Of a DNA stretch of 62,294 bases, positions 15,597 through 24,236 are shown piece by piece. Source of the stretch: a virus; the IMG/VR virus record IMGVR_UViG_3300028608_000014, positions 1-62,294 of that record; one strand, 5' to 3'. How positions within the stretch are numbered: position 1 is the stretch's first letter; each line of letters starts with the position of its first letter. Under the pieces are notes generated by a model. It worked only from the letters and a program-made list of their open reading frames with translations, was not told the DNA's origin and did not search any database. Made by a program: the position numbers and the translations under genes.

Positions 15597-17810
15597 ATGA
15601 GCAGCCAGACGGAGGAGTTCTTCCGGTTTCTGCACCGGGACAACACGGGTCTGGCGGTCATCGCGTTGCTGGGCAGCAGCGGGCAGCTGACCAACCAGAA
15701 ATTCTTCTCCTGGCCCGAGCAGGCCGAGCAGCTGCTGGCCTACTGCGCGGCGAACGCCGCCAAGGACGTCTACACCTCCGGCACCCTGTTCAAGGGCACC
15801 CGGGCGCGGAAAACCAACGCCAAGGCCGTGAGTTTTGTGCACGCCGACGCGGACACCTTCAACGTCGATGATGCCCGTGTGCCCCCGTCGATGATCGTGC
15901 GCTCCTCGCCGGGCAAGACGCAGCTGTGGTGGCTGGTGCAGGGCACCTCGGACCCGGCCCGGATCGAACCGCTCTCGCACGCGGTCTCCCTCGCGCACCC
16001 GAAGAACGCCTCGGGCCTGGACGACGGCTGGGCCGTCAACAAGCTCATGCGCGTCCCCGGCACCACCAACCTGAAGTACGACATGCCCCACCCGGTCACG
16101 ATGGAGATCACCGGGCACGTCTACACCCTGGCCGAGTTCGAGGCGGCCTACCCTCCGGCCCCGGACGCGGCCGTGACCAGCCGGGCGATGGGGGAGCTGC
16201 CCACCCGGGGCGAGGCGCTGGGGACACTGCGGGCCTCGCCGGGCCTGATGCAGCTGCTGAACAAGAAGGACGCCTCCGGCGTGGACCGCTCCGACGCGCT
16301 GTTCCTGCTGGAGCAGGAGCTGTTCCGCTGCGGGGCCACCGATGAGGTGGCCTTTGTCATCTGCAAGGACCACCCCTTCAACAAATTCGAGGCCGACGGC
16401 AAATACAACGCCGACGAAAAGCTCTGGGACGACATCCAGCGGGCGCGGCACAAGTCCGAACTCGGCGTCCCGGCCGAGCCGGACGCGGCGGAGATCCCGG
16501 ACGCCCAGGTCACCGTGGAGCCCACCAAGAAGCACAAGATGGTGGACTTCCTCACGGCCGAGGAAAAGGACCACATGGCCTCCACGTTCGTGGACGACTA
16601 CGTGGAGTGGGCGCGGTCCAAGACCGACGCCGCGCACGAGTACCACGTCGCCGGGGCCTTCACGGTGCTCTCCACCGTGTTCTCCGACTACGGCCACGCC
16701 ATGCCCAAGTTCGGCCGCCTGCCGCTGAATTTGTGGTTCATGGTGCTGGGCTCCACGACGAGATCCCGCAAGTCCACCACCAAGGACATGATGATGCGGT
16801 TCATCGAGGCCCTCGGGGACGATGAGAACTACCGCTATGACCTGGGCTCCGACTTCACGGCCGAGGCCCTGGACAACGCGCTGCTGGACCGGCCGAACCG
16901 CTCCGCGCTGGTGAACCGGGATGAGTTCCAGGGCCTTTTGATGGAGATGAGATCCAAGGCCTACATGTCCGGCATGTCGCAGAAAATGACAGACATCTAC
17001 GGCGGGAAGGTCTCCGGCAAGCTGCGCGCCACCGGGGAGCAGAAACGCCGAGCCTCGGTGAACGCCTCCCTGGTGCTGTACGTGATGGGCATCAAGAACC
17101 AGGTGGCCGACGTGCTCTCCGAGGAGGACTTCCAAAGCGGCTTTCTGACACGGTTCATCTACATCTCGGCCGAGGCCCCCAAACGCACCCCGGAATCCGA
17201 CTACTTGGAGCAGGCGGACCTCTCCGAGATCAAGCAGGGAGACCCGGTGTTCACCGAGCTGCTGCAGCGGCTGGAGACCTCACGGGGACACTGGGACAGC
17301 TTTGTCGAAGTCGATGGACCCACGCAGGCCGTCCCGTGTGCCCCGGACGCCTGGGCGCGGCTGAACAAATTCATCGTGGACGTGCTCGACGCGGCCGAGG
17401 GCCACGAGAAGGCCGGGATCATCGAGGCCTCCTCGCAGCGCCTGACACTCTCGATCCTGAAGGCGGCCACGCTGCTGGCCATGTTTGATTGCTGCGACAG
17501 GGTGGAATTGCCGCACATGCTGGCCGCCATCAACTACTGCGCCACCTGGTTCGTGCACATGGTCGAGATGGCCAACGCGGTCTCCTCCTCGCTGTGGCGC
17601 AAGAAACAGAAGGCCATCGAGGATCTGCTGCTCTCCAAGGGCGGGGAGGTCAAGTGGGAGGTGGTCTACAAGGCGATGAACCGGCAGCTGGACATGCGGC
17701 CCCGCGACTTTGCCGAGGTCATCACCGCGATGCAGGAGTCCGGCGTGGTGAACCCCCGGATAGACGACAAGAAGGAACGCTGGATTCAACTGTTGGAGTT
17801 CGCGGCATGA
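15597..17810 (+). CDS. Primase-helicase (primase-polymerase-like N-terminus, DUF3987-like helicase)
   Basis: 737 residues. The first 200 residues contain FVHADADTF and NKLMRVPGTTNLKY, typical of RepB/primase-polymerase domains of phage and plasmid primases. The centre has a P-loop-like GSTTRSRKST (about 385-395) and downstream motifs (VNRDEFQGLL) of helicase-like DUF3987 proteins. It would prime and unwind at the phage fork. GGGAG precedes the ATG at 15597. The fused layout is common in actinophages without a DnaB homologue. Confidence 0.8.
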   Translation: MSSQTEEFFRFLHRDNTGLAVIALLGSSGQLTNQKFFSWPEQAEQLLAYCAANAAKDVYTSGTLFKGTRARKTNAKAVSFVHADADTFNVDDARVPPSMIVRSSPGKTQLWWLVQGTSDPARIEPLSHAVSLAHPKNASGLDDGWAVNKLMRVPGTTNLKYDMPHPVTMEITGHVYTLAEFEAAYPPAPDAAVTSRAMGELPTRGEALGTLRASPGLMQLLNKKDASGVDRSDALFLLEQELFRCGATDEVAFVICKDHPFNKFEADGKYNADEKLWDDIQRARHKSELGVPAEPDAAEIPDAQVTVEPTKKHKMVDFLTAEEKDHMASTFVDDYVEWARSKTDAAHEYHVAGAFTVLSTVFSDYGHAMPKFGRLPLNLWFMVLGSTTRSRKSTTKDMMMRFIEALGDDENYRYDLGSDFTAEALDNALLDRPNRSALVNRDEFQGLLMEMRSKAYMSGMSQKMTDIYGGKVSGKLRATGEQKRRASVNASLVLYVMGIKNQVADVLSEEDFQSGFLTRFIYISAEAPKRTPESDYLEQADLSEIKQGDPVFTELLQRLETSRGHWDSFVEVDGPTQAVPCAPDAWARLNKFIVDVLDAAEGHEKAGIIEASSQRLTLSILKAATLLAMFDCCDRVELPHMLAAINYCATWFVHMVEMANAVSSSLWRKKQKAIEDLLLSKGGEVKWEVVYKAMNRQLDMRPRDFAEVITAMQESGVVNPRIDDKKERWIQLLEFAA

Positions 17811-18250
17811 TGGACATTTTCCCCGTCGAAGACCAAACCTCCCGGCTGCAGGACGACAGGCTGCGTGCCCTGGAGAAGGCCGCAAAAACTTGGAAGCTCT
17901 CGTACTACGGGGACCGGAAGGAACGCCTCGCCTACGCCCGGGAACTGCACGCCGAGCGGCTGTTTTCGCTGAACCAGCTGGCCAAGATCTGCCGGCTGTC
18001 GGTGCCGACGGTCTCCCGCGTGCTGAAGAAGAACTCGCCGGGCGGACGTTTTGCGCCGGAAGGCTTGTCATCACTAACCTACATACGTAAGGTTGTCATT
18101 GCCGGAGAAAAAATACCAATGAACCTAGTAAGGTCGCTGGTAGAGGGGGGCACTTCCATCAGCACCATCTCCCGCCTGACCGGCGCACCCGAAACCCAGA
18201 TGTACGTCCACTATGCAGCCACCAGCAGACATCTCAGGAGCAGAGCATGA
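17807..18250 (+). CDS. HTH DNA-binding protein, 147 aa
   Basis: Starts at the overlapping ATGATGG following the primase gene. A helix-turn-helix covers residues about 54-77 (SLNQLAKICRLSVPTVSRVL) and a second helical pair lies near residues 105-130 (GTSISTISRLTGAPETQ). The coding DNA from about 18060 to 18130 turns AT-rich and holds a promoter with a copy of the phage operator, so the protein may read its own gene. It is a candidate for the operator-binding repressor. Confidence 0.75.
   Translation: MMDIFPVEDQTSRLQDDRLRALEKAAKTWKLSYYGDRKERLAYARELHAERLFSLNQLAKICRLSVPTVSRVLKKNSPGGRFAPEGLSSLTYIRKVVIAGEKIPMNLVRSLVEGGTSISTISRLTGAPETQMYVHYAATSRHLRSRA
18065..18094 (+). promoter_or_regulatory. Promoter with operator embedded in a coding region
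   Basis: TTGTCA (18065-18070), 17-bp spacer and TAAGGT (18088-18093). The palindrome AACCTACATACGTAAGGTT (18076-18094) is a variant of the dispersed operator. It would drive the dNMP kinase and DNA polymerase genes. The local AT-rich composition sets it off from the GC-rich coding sequence. Confidence 0.6.
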
Positions 18251-18834
18251 ACGTTATCGGATTGACCGGCCTGCCCGGTGCAGGAAAGTCCACCGTCGCC
18301 AACTACCTGGTGCGCGAGCACGGGTACACCCGGATCTCGTTCGCCGGGCCGGTCAAGGACATGCTGCGCACACTCGATCCCTACCTCGCCCCGGCCGAGG
18401 TCACCGCGTCCCGGCGCGCCGTCTCGGCAGCGGTCAGGCTTTCGGACGCCATCGGGCTGTACCCGCATGACACCGAGGCCTTCCTGGAGGCGAACTTCCC
18501 CGAGTACCGCCGCCTGCTGGAGGCCCTGGCCGCCACGCATGAGCCCGACTACTGGGCGGACCTGGCCGAGGAGCAGCTGACCGACGGCAACGGCCTGTAC
18601 GTCTTCGATGACGTCAGCACCCAGGCCCAGGCCGACGTCATCCGGAACTTCAACAAGTGGGGCCTGTGGCACATCGACCGCCCGGCCCAGGACGCCCCCG
18701 AACCCTCCGTCCGGTGGCTGGGCGAGGTTCAGACCCTGTTCAACGTCACCACGCCGGAGTTCCTGTACTCCGAGGTGGACCGGGCGCTGCGGCTGGCGTT
18801 CTCCGACACCGCGCCGCTGGCCGAAGCGTCATGA
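18247..18834 (+). CDS. Deoxynucleoside monophosphate kinase-like protein
   Basis: 195 residues beginning with a P-loop GLPGAGKST (8-16), followed by the FAGPVKDMLR segment seen in phage dNMP kinases. It would phosphorylate dNMPs for DNA synthesis and sits three genes before the polymerase. AGGAGCAGAGC precedes the ATG. Confidence 0.8.
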   Translation: MNVIGLTGLPGAGKSTVANYLVREHGYTRISFAGPVKDMLRTLDPYLAPAEVTASRRAVSAAVRLSDAIGLYPHDTEAFLEANFPEYRRLLEALAATHEPDYWADLAEEQLTDGNGLYVFDDVSTQAQADVIRNFNKWGLWHIDRPAQDAPEPSVRWLGEVQTLFNVTTPEFLYSEVDRALRLAFSDTAPLAEAS

Positions 18835-19031
18835 GCGAGGCCCTGGCGCTGATCGAGAAGCGCATAGCTGATCACTACGCCAAGGCCGAACGTGCCCAGA
18901 AACGCGCCGATGACCTGCTGGACGCGGCCGAGGCCGCCGCCGCCGAGGTCAAGGTCTACCGGGACTGCATCGAGGATCTGGTGCATGACAGGGAACTCCT
19001 GCTCCAGCATCAGGGGGAGCAGGCGGCGTGA
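18831..19031 (+). CDS. Small coiled-coil protein, 66 aa
   Basis: Start MSEALALIEKR at 18831 overlaps the upstream stop; its own stop overlaps the GTG of the polymerase. It is a single charged amphipathic helix with Ala-rich heptads. Its position suggests a polymerase accessory, which is inference only. Confidence 0.65.
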   Translation: MSEALALIEKRIADHYAKAERAQKRADDLLDAAEAAAAEVKVYRDCIEDLVHDRELLLQHQGEQAA

Positions 19032-21214
19032 GGGTCTATCTCCACTCGGCGGACTTCATCACCCCGCAGGCGATGGAGATCCTGAAGCGGGTCAAGCAGG
19101 ACACCATCGGGGACTTCCCGCTCAGCTTCGCCCCGGTCACCGACAACCTGCCGCCGCGCGCGACTGTCTTTGCGATGGGCAAGTACGCCCGGCAGGGGCA
19201 GGAGCGCGTGGTGGTGGCCCCCACCGTCGCCCAGATCGTCACCCGCGCCGACATCGTGACCCGGCTCGGGCAGGCGTTCAGGCTGCTCACCGCCCCGCCG
19301 GAGCTGCCCGAGTTCTCCTGGAAGCTGTTCACCGGGCGGGAGGGGCTGATCGCCTCGCTGCTGGAGTGCGAGGGCGCGGACGTCATGTGCGACATCGAGA
19401 CCTCCGGCGTCGTGGATGAGGACCGGGCCGAGCCCGTCCGGATCATTACGGTGTCGTTCTTCTTCGGCGGCGAGAACGCCTTCGTCATCCCCGAGGAGAT
19501 GTGCCAGGACGCCGAGGTCTATTTCGCGTTCTGCCGCTTCATGGAACGCAACAACATCATGTACGTCAACGGCAAGTTCGACCTGAAATACTTCCCGGAC
19601 TCGGACGCCAATTTTGTCTTCGACCCGCAGCTGGCGCACTACGCGCTGTATCCGGCGGCCGGGGAGCACGGCCTGAAGCCGGTGACCAAGAAGCTGTTCG
19701 GCTTCGAGGACTGGGATGAGGAGCTGCAGCAGTACCTGCCCTCGAAGACCTACGCCGAGCATGAGGAGTTCGAGGACGGCTCCTGGCACGACGCCCGGAC
19801 CTACCCCCGGAAAAACGGCAACGGGTCCGGCTATGAGCGGATTCCGCGTGAACTGCTCTACAAGTACGCGGCCTTCGACGTCTACGCCGGGTGGCACTTC
19901 GCCAAGGCCATGATGGATGACCTCACCCACGATGATGAGGCGCGCAAGGCCACCAAGTTCCTGATGCAGCTCTCCGAAATGTTCCTGCCGGTGGAGACCC
20001 GGGGCATCCGGCTGGACATCCCCTACCTCGAACACCTCTCCGGGGTCATGACCGTGGAAAAGGCCGAGGCCGAGGCCACGCTGAATGAGATCGCCGGGCA
20101 GCCAATCAACCCGCGCTCACCCAAGCAGGTCAAGGACTGGTTCCACGCGCGCGGGAACATGATCTCCGGCACCGCCAAGGACGTCATGGCCGAGTTCATC
20201 GAGTCCATGAGCGCGCCAGAGAATGAGGAGGAGTTCGAGGAGCACCGGCATGAGGTGGAGTTCGCCCAGCAGCTCCAGGTGTGCCGTGACATCACCAAGC
20301 AGCTCGGAACCTACGTGGACGGCTACCGGAACCAGGCCGACGCCTCCGGCCGGGTCTACCCCGGCTACAAGCTCATCGCCTCCACCACCGGGCGGCTGGG
20401 CGGGCAGGGGGCATCCATGCTGACCATCCCCCGCAACAAACGGCTCAAAAGGATGGTCATCGCGGACCCCGGCGAGATCGTCATCGGCGCGGACGCCTCC
20501 CAGATGGAGCTGCGGATCATGGCGTGCGAGTCGATGGACCCCTGGCTGATCGCGGCCTTCCAGCCCGGAGCCGGCGACTTCTTCGACCTGCTGCTCTCGC
20601 AGGCCTACCCGGACAAGGACTGGTTCGATCTGCACCGCGCCGTCGAGGCACACGAGGCGGGGGAGAAGGAATCGAACTTCTACAACGACGCCCGCGCGAG
20701 CATGAAGGGCACGGTGTACGGGGTGTCGTTTAACCGTGGCACCAAGGCCATCGCCGCCGCGCTGAAAATCCCGATGTCCGAGGCCCAGAAGCTGGTGGAC
20801 GCCTTTATCCGTCCCGGCTCTGAGTTCAGCAAGTGGCGGGAGATGATTATCGACAAGGCCGTCAGCGGCGGGTCCATCGTGACCAAGTTCGGCCGCCACT
20901 TCCAGTCCGAACTGGTCACCCGGAAGAACCGGCACCTGGTCATCAACTCGGCGCTGGCCTTCACCTCCCAGTCCACCGGCAACGACATCTGCCTGCTGGC
21001 CACGCTGGAGGCCACACCCCAGCTGGAGAATTACCAGGCCCACCTCATGGGCACCGTGCACGACGCCATCTACACCTCCGGCCCGGAAGCCAACAAGGAC
21101 GTCATCGGCAAACTGCTGACCGACTGCCTGGCGTGGGCCGGGCGGCAGGTTTACGGTGACGTCGTGCCGTTCGCCGCAGCCTGGGGCTACGGACCCACCA
21201 TGGCTGACGTCTAG
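19028..21214 (+). CDS. DNA polymerase I-like family A polymerase
   Basis: 728 residues, GTG start. The 3'-5' exonuclease domain shows CDIETSG with Asp122 and Glu124 (Exo I). The polymerase domain has motif A DASQMELRIMA (about 488-500), motif B RASMKGTVYGVSFNRG (about 555-570) and motif C TVHDAIYT (about 676). No 5' nuclease domain is present, as expected for phage family A replicases. A strong terminator-free junction leads to the lipoprotein promoter at 21222. Confidence 0.95.
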   Translation: MRVYLHSADFITPQAMEILKRVKQDTIGDFPLSFAPVTDNLPPRATVFAMGKYARQGQERVVVAPTVAQIVTRADIVTRLGQAFRLLTAPPELPEFSWKLFTGREGLIASLLECEGADVMCDIETSGVVDEDRAEPVRIITVSFFFGGENAFVIPEEMCQDAEVYFAFCRFMERNNIMYVNGKFDLKYFPDSDANFVFDPQLAHYALYPAAGEHGLKPVTKKLFGFEDWDEELQQYLPSKTYAEHEEFEDGSWHDARTYPRKNGNGSGYERIPRELLYKYAAFDVYAGWHFAKAMMDDLTHDDEARKATKFLMQLSEMFLPVETRGIRLDIPYLEHLSGVMTVEKAEAEATLNEIAGQPINPRSPKQVKDWFHARGNMISGTAKDVMAEFIESMSAPENEEEFEEHRHEVEFAQQLQVCRDITKQLGTYVDGYRNQADASGRVYPGYKLIASTTGRLGGQGASMLTIPRNKRLKRMVIADPGEIVIGADASQMELRIMACESMDPWLIAAFQPGAGDFFDLLLSQAYPDKDWFDLHRAVEAHEAGEKESNFYNDARASMKGTVYGVSFNRGTKAIAAALKIPMSEAQKLVDAFIRPGSEFSKWREMIIDKAVSGGSIVTKFGRHFQSELVTRKNRHLVINSALAFTSQSTGNDICLLATLEATPQLENYQAHLMGTVHDAIYTSGPEANKDVIGKLLTDCLAWAGRQVYGDVVPFAAAWGYGPTMADV

Positions 21215-21221
21215 AAAGACC

Positions 21222-21250
21222 TTGACACTACTTATGTAGGGCTGTAGATT
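21222..21250 (+). promoter_or_regulatory. Early/lysogenic promoter with operator
   Basis: Exact TTGACA (21222-21227), 17-bp spacer and TAGATT (21245-21250). The spacer begins with CACTACTTATGTAGGG, another operator copy. The leader has CTACACAGGAGCGCACC before the lipoprotein ATG. Confidence 0.75.
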
Positions 21251-21299
21251 CCGTTTTACGAGCTACAGCCATACATTCACATCTACACAGGAGCGCACC

Positions 21300-21605
21300 A
21301 TGGGAAAACTGGCAGCAATCACACTCGCCGGAGCACTGCTACTGGCAGGGTGCTCGGCCCCCGAGCCTCCCATCGACAAGGATGCCGTCTATCTGAAGCT
21401 GGTCCACGAGAAGACCGGCAGCACGTCCAGCGACTCCGACCTGGTGGACATGGCCAAAGGTGCCTGCGGGCAGTTGAAGGACGGGCGCACCATGAAAGAC
21501 CTGCAAAACGATGTCGCCGCCACCGGGTTGACCCAGACCTCGAAGCTTGAACTGGCCCGGATCGTCGGGTTCGGCGTCGGTGTCTACTGCCCGGAGTTCC
21601 TGTGA
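21300..21605 (+). CDS. Secreted lipoprotein, 101 aa
   Basis: Signal peptide MGKLAAITLAGALLLAGC with lipobox LAGC (Cys18) directs lipidation outside the membrane. The mature 84 residues contain two further Cys residues (ACGQLKDG and VYCPEFL), a pattern like DUF732-type small secreted proteins. It has its own operator-containing promoter and is the only predicted surface protein of the early block, so a superinfection-exclusion role is a reasonable guess, not shown. Confidence 0.75.
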   Translation: MGKLAAITLAGALLLAGCSAPEPPIDKDAVYLKLVHEKTGSTSSDSDLVDMAKGACGQLKDGRTMKDLQNDVAATGLTQTSKLELARIVGFGVGVYCPEFL

Positions 21606-22081
21606 GAATTCTCTGGCTGGACCCCGGAGCGAAGACGGGCGTGTGCCTCCTCGATACTGAGCACTTCGAGGACATCCATCTGGAAATTATCCCCGACGGG
21701 CTGAAAGGGCTGCAGGCCTGGTACGAGAAGACCCGTAGGCTCTCCGGACTGCACCTCGACGTCATTGGCTGCGAGTCCTTCGAGCTGGAGGAGGGCACAC
21801 ACGGGATCGACTATGAAAGCCCGCTGGCCATCATCCACTGGCTCCAAGAAGGCGGGATGTCCGACAACTACTTCGCACCCATCGTGTGGCAGCGCCGGAT
21901 GCAGCGCGGCAATAACACCGTGGCCTCTGTCGCTGTCCTGAAGCGTGCCGGCCTGTACCCGAAGCGGGGGGAGCTGAAGGAGGGGCACCAGGTGGCGGCC
22001 CTGCAGCATCTGCTGTCCTACCTGATGAGGACCGGCCACCTGAAAACCATCGAACTGCTGCACCCAAGGGAGCTGGAATGA
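21602..22081 (+). CDS. RuvC-like Holliday junction resolvase
   Basis: 159 residues, GTG start overlapping the lipoprotein stop. RNase H-like fold signs: LDPGAKTG with Asp7, CESFELEEG with Glu58 and a C-terminal EGHQVAALQHLL helix. Phage RuvC-like enzymes resolve branched DNA before packaging. The last acidic residue of canonical RuvC is not obvious here. Confidence 0.8.
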   Translation: MRILWLDPGAKTGVCLLDTEHFEDIHLEIIPDGLKGLQAWYEKTRRLSGLHLDVIGCESFELEEGTHGIDYESPLAIIHWLQEGGMSDNYFAPIVWQRRMQRGNNTVASVAVLKRAGLYPKRGELKEGHQVAALQHLLSYLMRTGHLKTIELLHPRELE

Positions 22082-22284
22082 GCACACACGAACGCGACGA
22101 GACCTTCCACTGCGAGAACGTCTGCCACTTCGGCGGCTGTTCCGGGCACGAGTCAAAGCTGATTCTGCAGGACACCGCCGACGTCTTCAGCTACTACGTG
22201 GACGGTGAGCGGAAATGGTCCATGGGGCTCGATGAGATGCAGAAGCTGTACGAGATGATCGTGGGATTGGACTACCTGGAATGA
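22078..22284 (+). CDS. Hypothetical protein, 68 aa, Cys-rich N-terminus
   Basis: N-terminal FHCENVCHFGGCSGHES supplies three Cys and two His residues, possibly a metal site. Overlaps the resolvase stop by ATGA. Last gene of the rightward block. Confidence 0.65.
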   Translation: MSTHERDETFHCENVCHFGGCSGHESKLILQDTADVFSYYVDGERKWSMGLDEMQKLYEMIVGLDYLE

Positions 22285-22321
22285 CTGTGTAAGGCTGGGG
22301 ACGTCCACCCCTAGGGACACA

Positions 22322-22363
22322 GAAAGGCCCCTCACACCTGAGCGGTGAGGGGCCTTTCTTTTT
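22322..22363. terminator. Bidirectional terminator between converging blocks
   Basis: GAAAGGCCCCTCAC (22322-22335) pairs perfectly with GTGAGGGGCCTTTC (22345-22358), 14 bp, with T-runs on both strands. It separates the rightward replication block from the leftward ParB-like gene. Confidence 0.95.
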
Positions 22364-23279
22364 AAGCGTCCTGGAGGTCCAGGGTGTACTGGTTCGGGTC
22401 CACGTAGAGCGGGTCGTGCTCGGGGATGTAGTTGTTCTTCGGCTCCACCTCATGGAAGTCCGGCAACTTGTTCTTGAACCTGTTGTTGTAGAGCCGGTGG
22501 ATCGCCTCGGCGGAATTGGCTCCGAGGGAACTGCCCTTGATCTTGGCATCGCGCAGCGTGCGCGCCTGAATGGCCAGCTGCCGGGGGGCGATGCCCTCCA
22601 GCACGTAGATGAGCCGGTCATAGTCGATCCTGGAGCCGAAGGTGGCGATGAAAACACCGAGGCCTTCGAGCATCACCTTTGAGTACGTCATCCGGTCCCC
22701 CTGGGAGCCGTAAGCCCTGTGCAGCGTCCTGATGACCTTATCCACCAGCTCCGGGTACTCGCCCTCCGGGCGGACACCCGCTCCGGCGTAGACCTTCTCC
22801 AGGGTGTTGATTGCGGAGATGACTCCGAGGGAGGCGTTGTTGGCCCAGTCCACATGCAGGCCGTAGGCCTTCAGGACATTGTTGATGTTGACGGCAGACT
22901 GGTCTCCCATCGTGACGCGGACCTTGAAGCGGTCAATCGCCTGGACCGCCCGGCTGAAATTGAGTGCCAGAAAAAGCTCCGCTTCTTCCTTCAGTGTCAA
23001 GTCATAGAAGACCTTTGTGTCGAGCAGTCCGGGGTAGTCGCACTTCCGCGCAGCCGACATCCGGTGGCCTCCGTCGATCACGTAAAGATGGCCGTCTTCC
23101 CGTTTTGAGGCGTTGATAATGCCCAGGGCGTGAGGCTTGAAATCCGCTGCCATCTCATCGACGCGCTGCTCATTGAGTTGGCGCTGGACTTTCAGGTCAA
23201 TGCTGAACTCTTTCGCACTGAGCTGCATCAGCTCAGATCGCCTTTCCAGCAGGTTGATCTTGGGTTTCTTCTCGGTCAT
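22362..23279 (-). CDS. ParB-fold protein of the DUF6551 type
   Basis: 305 residues. N-terminal ParB/Srx-like domain with IDGGHRMSAAR (68-78) preceded by VQRQLNEQRV, and a long helical C-terminal domain. These proteins are frequent in actinophages; some ParB-superfamily members are nucleases or regulators rather than partition proteins. It is 29 kb from ParA, so a direct partition role is doubtful. GAGGAG lies upstream of the ATG. Confidence 0.75.
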   Translation of the reverse strand: MTEKKPKINLLERRSELMQLSAKEFSIDLKVQRQLNEQRVDEMAADFKPHALGIINASKREDGHLYVIDGGHRMSAARKCDYPGLLDTKVFYDLTLKEEAELFLALNFSRAVQAIDRFKVRVTMGDQSAVNINNVLKAYGLHVDWANNASLGVISAINTLEKVYAGAGVRPEGEYPELVDKVIRTLHRAYGSQGDRMTYSKVMLEGLGVFIATFGSRIDYDRLIYVLEGIAPRQLAIQARTLRDAKIKGSSLGANSAEAIHRLYNNRFKNKLPDFHEVEPKNNYIPEHDPLYVDPNQYTLDLQDA

Positions 23280-23369
23280 GCTAAAGCTCCTCGATTGTGT
23301 AGAGGCGGTAACTGTCTAAGTGAGCCTAATACAGCAAGGCAGCTTTCTTGCACATCCGGCGCTGTAAAA

Positions 23370-23391
23370 CTTGAGCAAATCTTGAGCAAAT
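23370..23391. repeat. Two perfect 11-bp tandem repeats
   Basis: CTTGAGCAAAT occurs twice in a row with no gap. Related 11-bp tandem units occur at 5932 and 56809. Here they lie in the 116-bp gap upstream of the ParB-like gene. Confidence 0.65.
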
Positions 23392-23395
23392 GGGA

Positions 23396-23641
23396 CTAGA
23401 GTCCCGTCACTTCCCTAAAATGCGTCTGCCGCCAAGTCTCCACCGAGTCGTCCCGGACGGCGTTCCGGCCGTAGGTCTTGCGCAGGGCACGGGTCAGGCC
23501 GGCGGCCGGAATGTTCGGGTTCGCCAGGGCGTGCTGCAGGACGTCGAGATCCTCGGAGAACTCCAATTCCTTCAGGAGTTTGTCGATGGGGTGCTTTTCC
23601 GGCTGGCTGGTATTGGCGGCTAGCGCATTCTTCAGTCTCAT
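23396..23641 (-). CDS. Hypothetical protein, 81 aa, HTH-like
   Basis: Contains ALANPNIPAAGLTRALRKTYG followed by DDSVETWRQTHFREV, which could form a small HTH-like DNA-binding fold. It is the last gene of the lysis-adjacent run of small coupled genes. No family recognised with certainty. Confidence 0.6.
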   Translation of the reverse strand: MRLKNALAANTSQPEKHPIDKLLKELEFSEDLDVLQHALANPNIPAAGLTRALRKTYGRNAVRDDSVETWRQTHFREVTGL

Positions 23642-23781
23642 TTCACTCCCTGCGCGCGTGCGCCTGATCGTCCGTCGTCTTCGGGTGCCCGCATCTCATC
23701 ACATGCGGCGCACTCCCCGGGCTCGCGCAGCCAGCTGGTGATATGCCAGTGGCGCGGTTCGCGCGGCTGCGGTGTCACCAT
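23638..23781 (-). CDS. Hypothetical protein, 47 aa, CxxC
   Basis: Start MVTPQPREPRHWHITS at 23781 overlaps the stop of the upstream 24-aa gene; its stop overlaps the next ATG. Contains ECAACDE, a CxxC pair. The ribosome binding site is weak, so expression probably depends on coupling. Confidence 0.5.
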   Translation of the reverse strand: MVTPQPREPRHWHITSWLREPGECAACDEMRAPEDDGRSGARAQGVK

Positions 23782-23849
23782 GGCCACCACAGCCCTACCA
23801 CTATCCCGGCCACGACGGCGGCGAGGGGCAAGATCCCTCTGAGCTTCAT
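23775..23849 (-). CDS. 24-aa single-span membrane peptide
   Basis: ATG at 23849 with GGAAGGAGCGGAG upstream and an ATGA overlap with the gene before it. The peptide starts MKLRGILPLAAVVAGI and ends in WWPW, a single hydrophobic helix with a basic N-terminus. It lies just downstream of the holin and endolysin genes, so it may be an auxiliary lysis peptide. Confidence 0.6.
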   Translation of the reverse strand: MKLRGILPLAAVVAGIVVGLWWPW

Positions 23850-23986
23850 TTCTCCGCTCCTTCCGGGCAGCAGCTGAGAAAGCGGATCTGCCACGGGTCC
23901 AGGTCATAGTCCTTGGCCAGGGCCTCCAGCAGCGGGATGGGGATGTTGGCCGGTTCAGGCCGTGAGGGTGGGGTCTGGATCGACAT
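23846..23986 (-). CDS. Hypothetical protein, 46 aa
   Basis: ATG at 23986 with GAAGAAGG upstream; begins MSIQTPPSRPEPANIP and ends with a CC pair before EGAEK. It overlaps the end of the holin gene in another frame and is coupled to the 24-aa peptide by ATGA. Function unknown. Confidence 0.55.
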   Translation of the reverse strand: MSIQTPPSRPEPANIPIPLLEALAKDYDLDPWQIRFLSCCPEGAEK

Positions 23987-24224
23987 TCGGGGCCTTCTTC
24001 AGTCGGAGCAGGTAGGAGCCGAACGCGGTCAGCACGGACTTGACCACCAGCAGGCCCAGGCCCACCCAGAACGCCTGCGCGGTGATCTCCACCGAGTTGA
24101 GCAGTTCGAGCAGGCCCGCGCCGATGAGCAGCAGGGCGTCCGCGCCGAACGCGGTGTAGAGGGTGCGGGCGGCGCGGTTGATCGCGTCCGCCTTGACGGA
24201 CTGCGGGGGAGAGGTGATCGCCAT
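23955..24224 (-). CDS. Holin
   Basis: 89 residues with two membrane helices (about 28-45 and 50-73), a short charged loop between them and a basic segment RLKK after the second, as in class II holins. It is encoded directly downstream of the endolysin and has a good ribosome binding site (GGAAGG). It would open the membrane to release or trigger the amidase. Confidence 0.8.
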   Translation of the reverse strand: MAITSPPQSVKADAINRAARTLYTAFGADALLLIGAGLLELLNSVEITAQAFWVGLGLLVVKSVLTAFGSYLLRLKKAPNVDPDPTLTA

Positions 24225-24236
24225 GGTGGGCCTTCC

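Noticed and set aside
22362-23279. ParB-fold gene as the partner of ParA
   Set aside because: It is 29 kb from parA and lacks nearby parS-type repeats of the GGTAG family; the RHH protein next to parA is the better partner.
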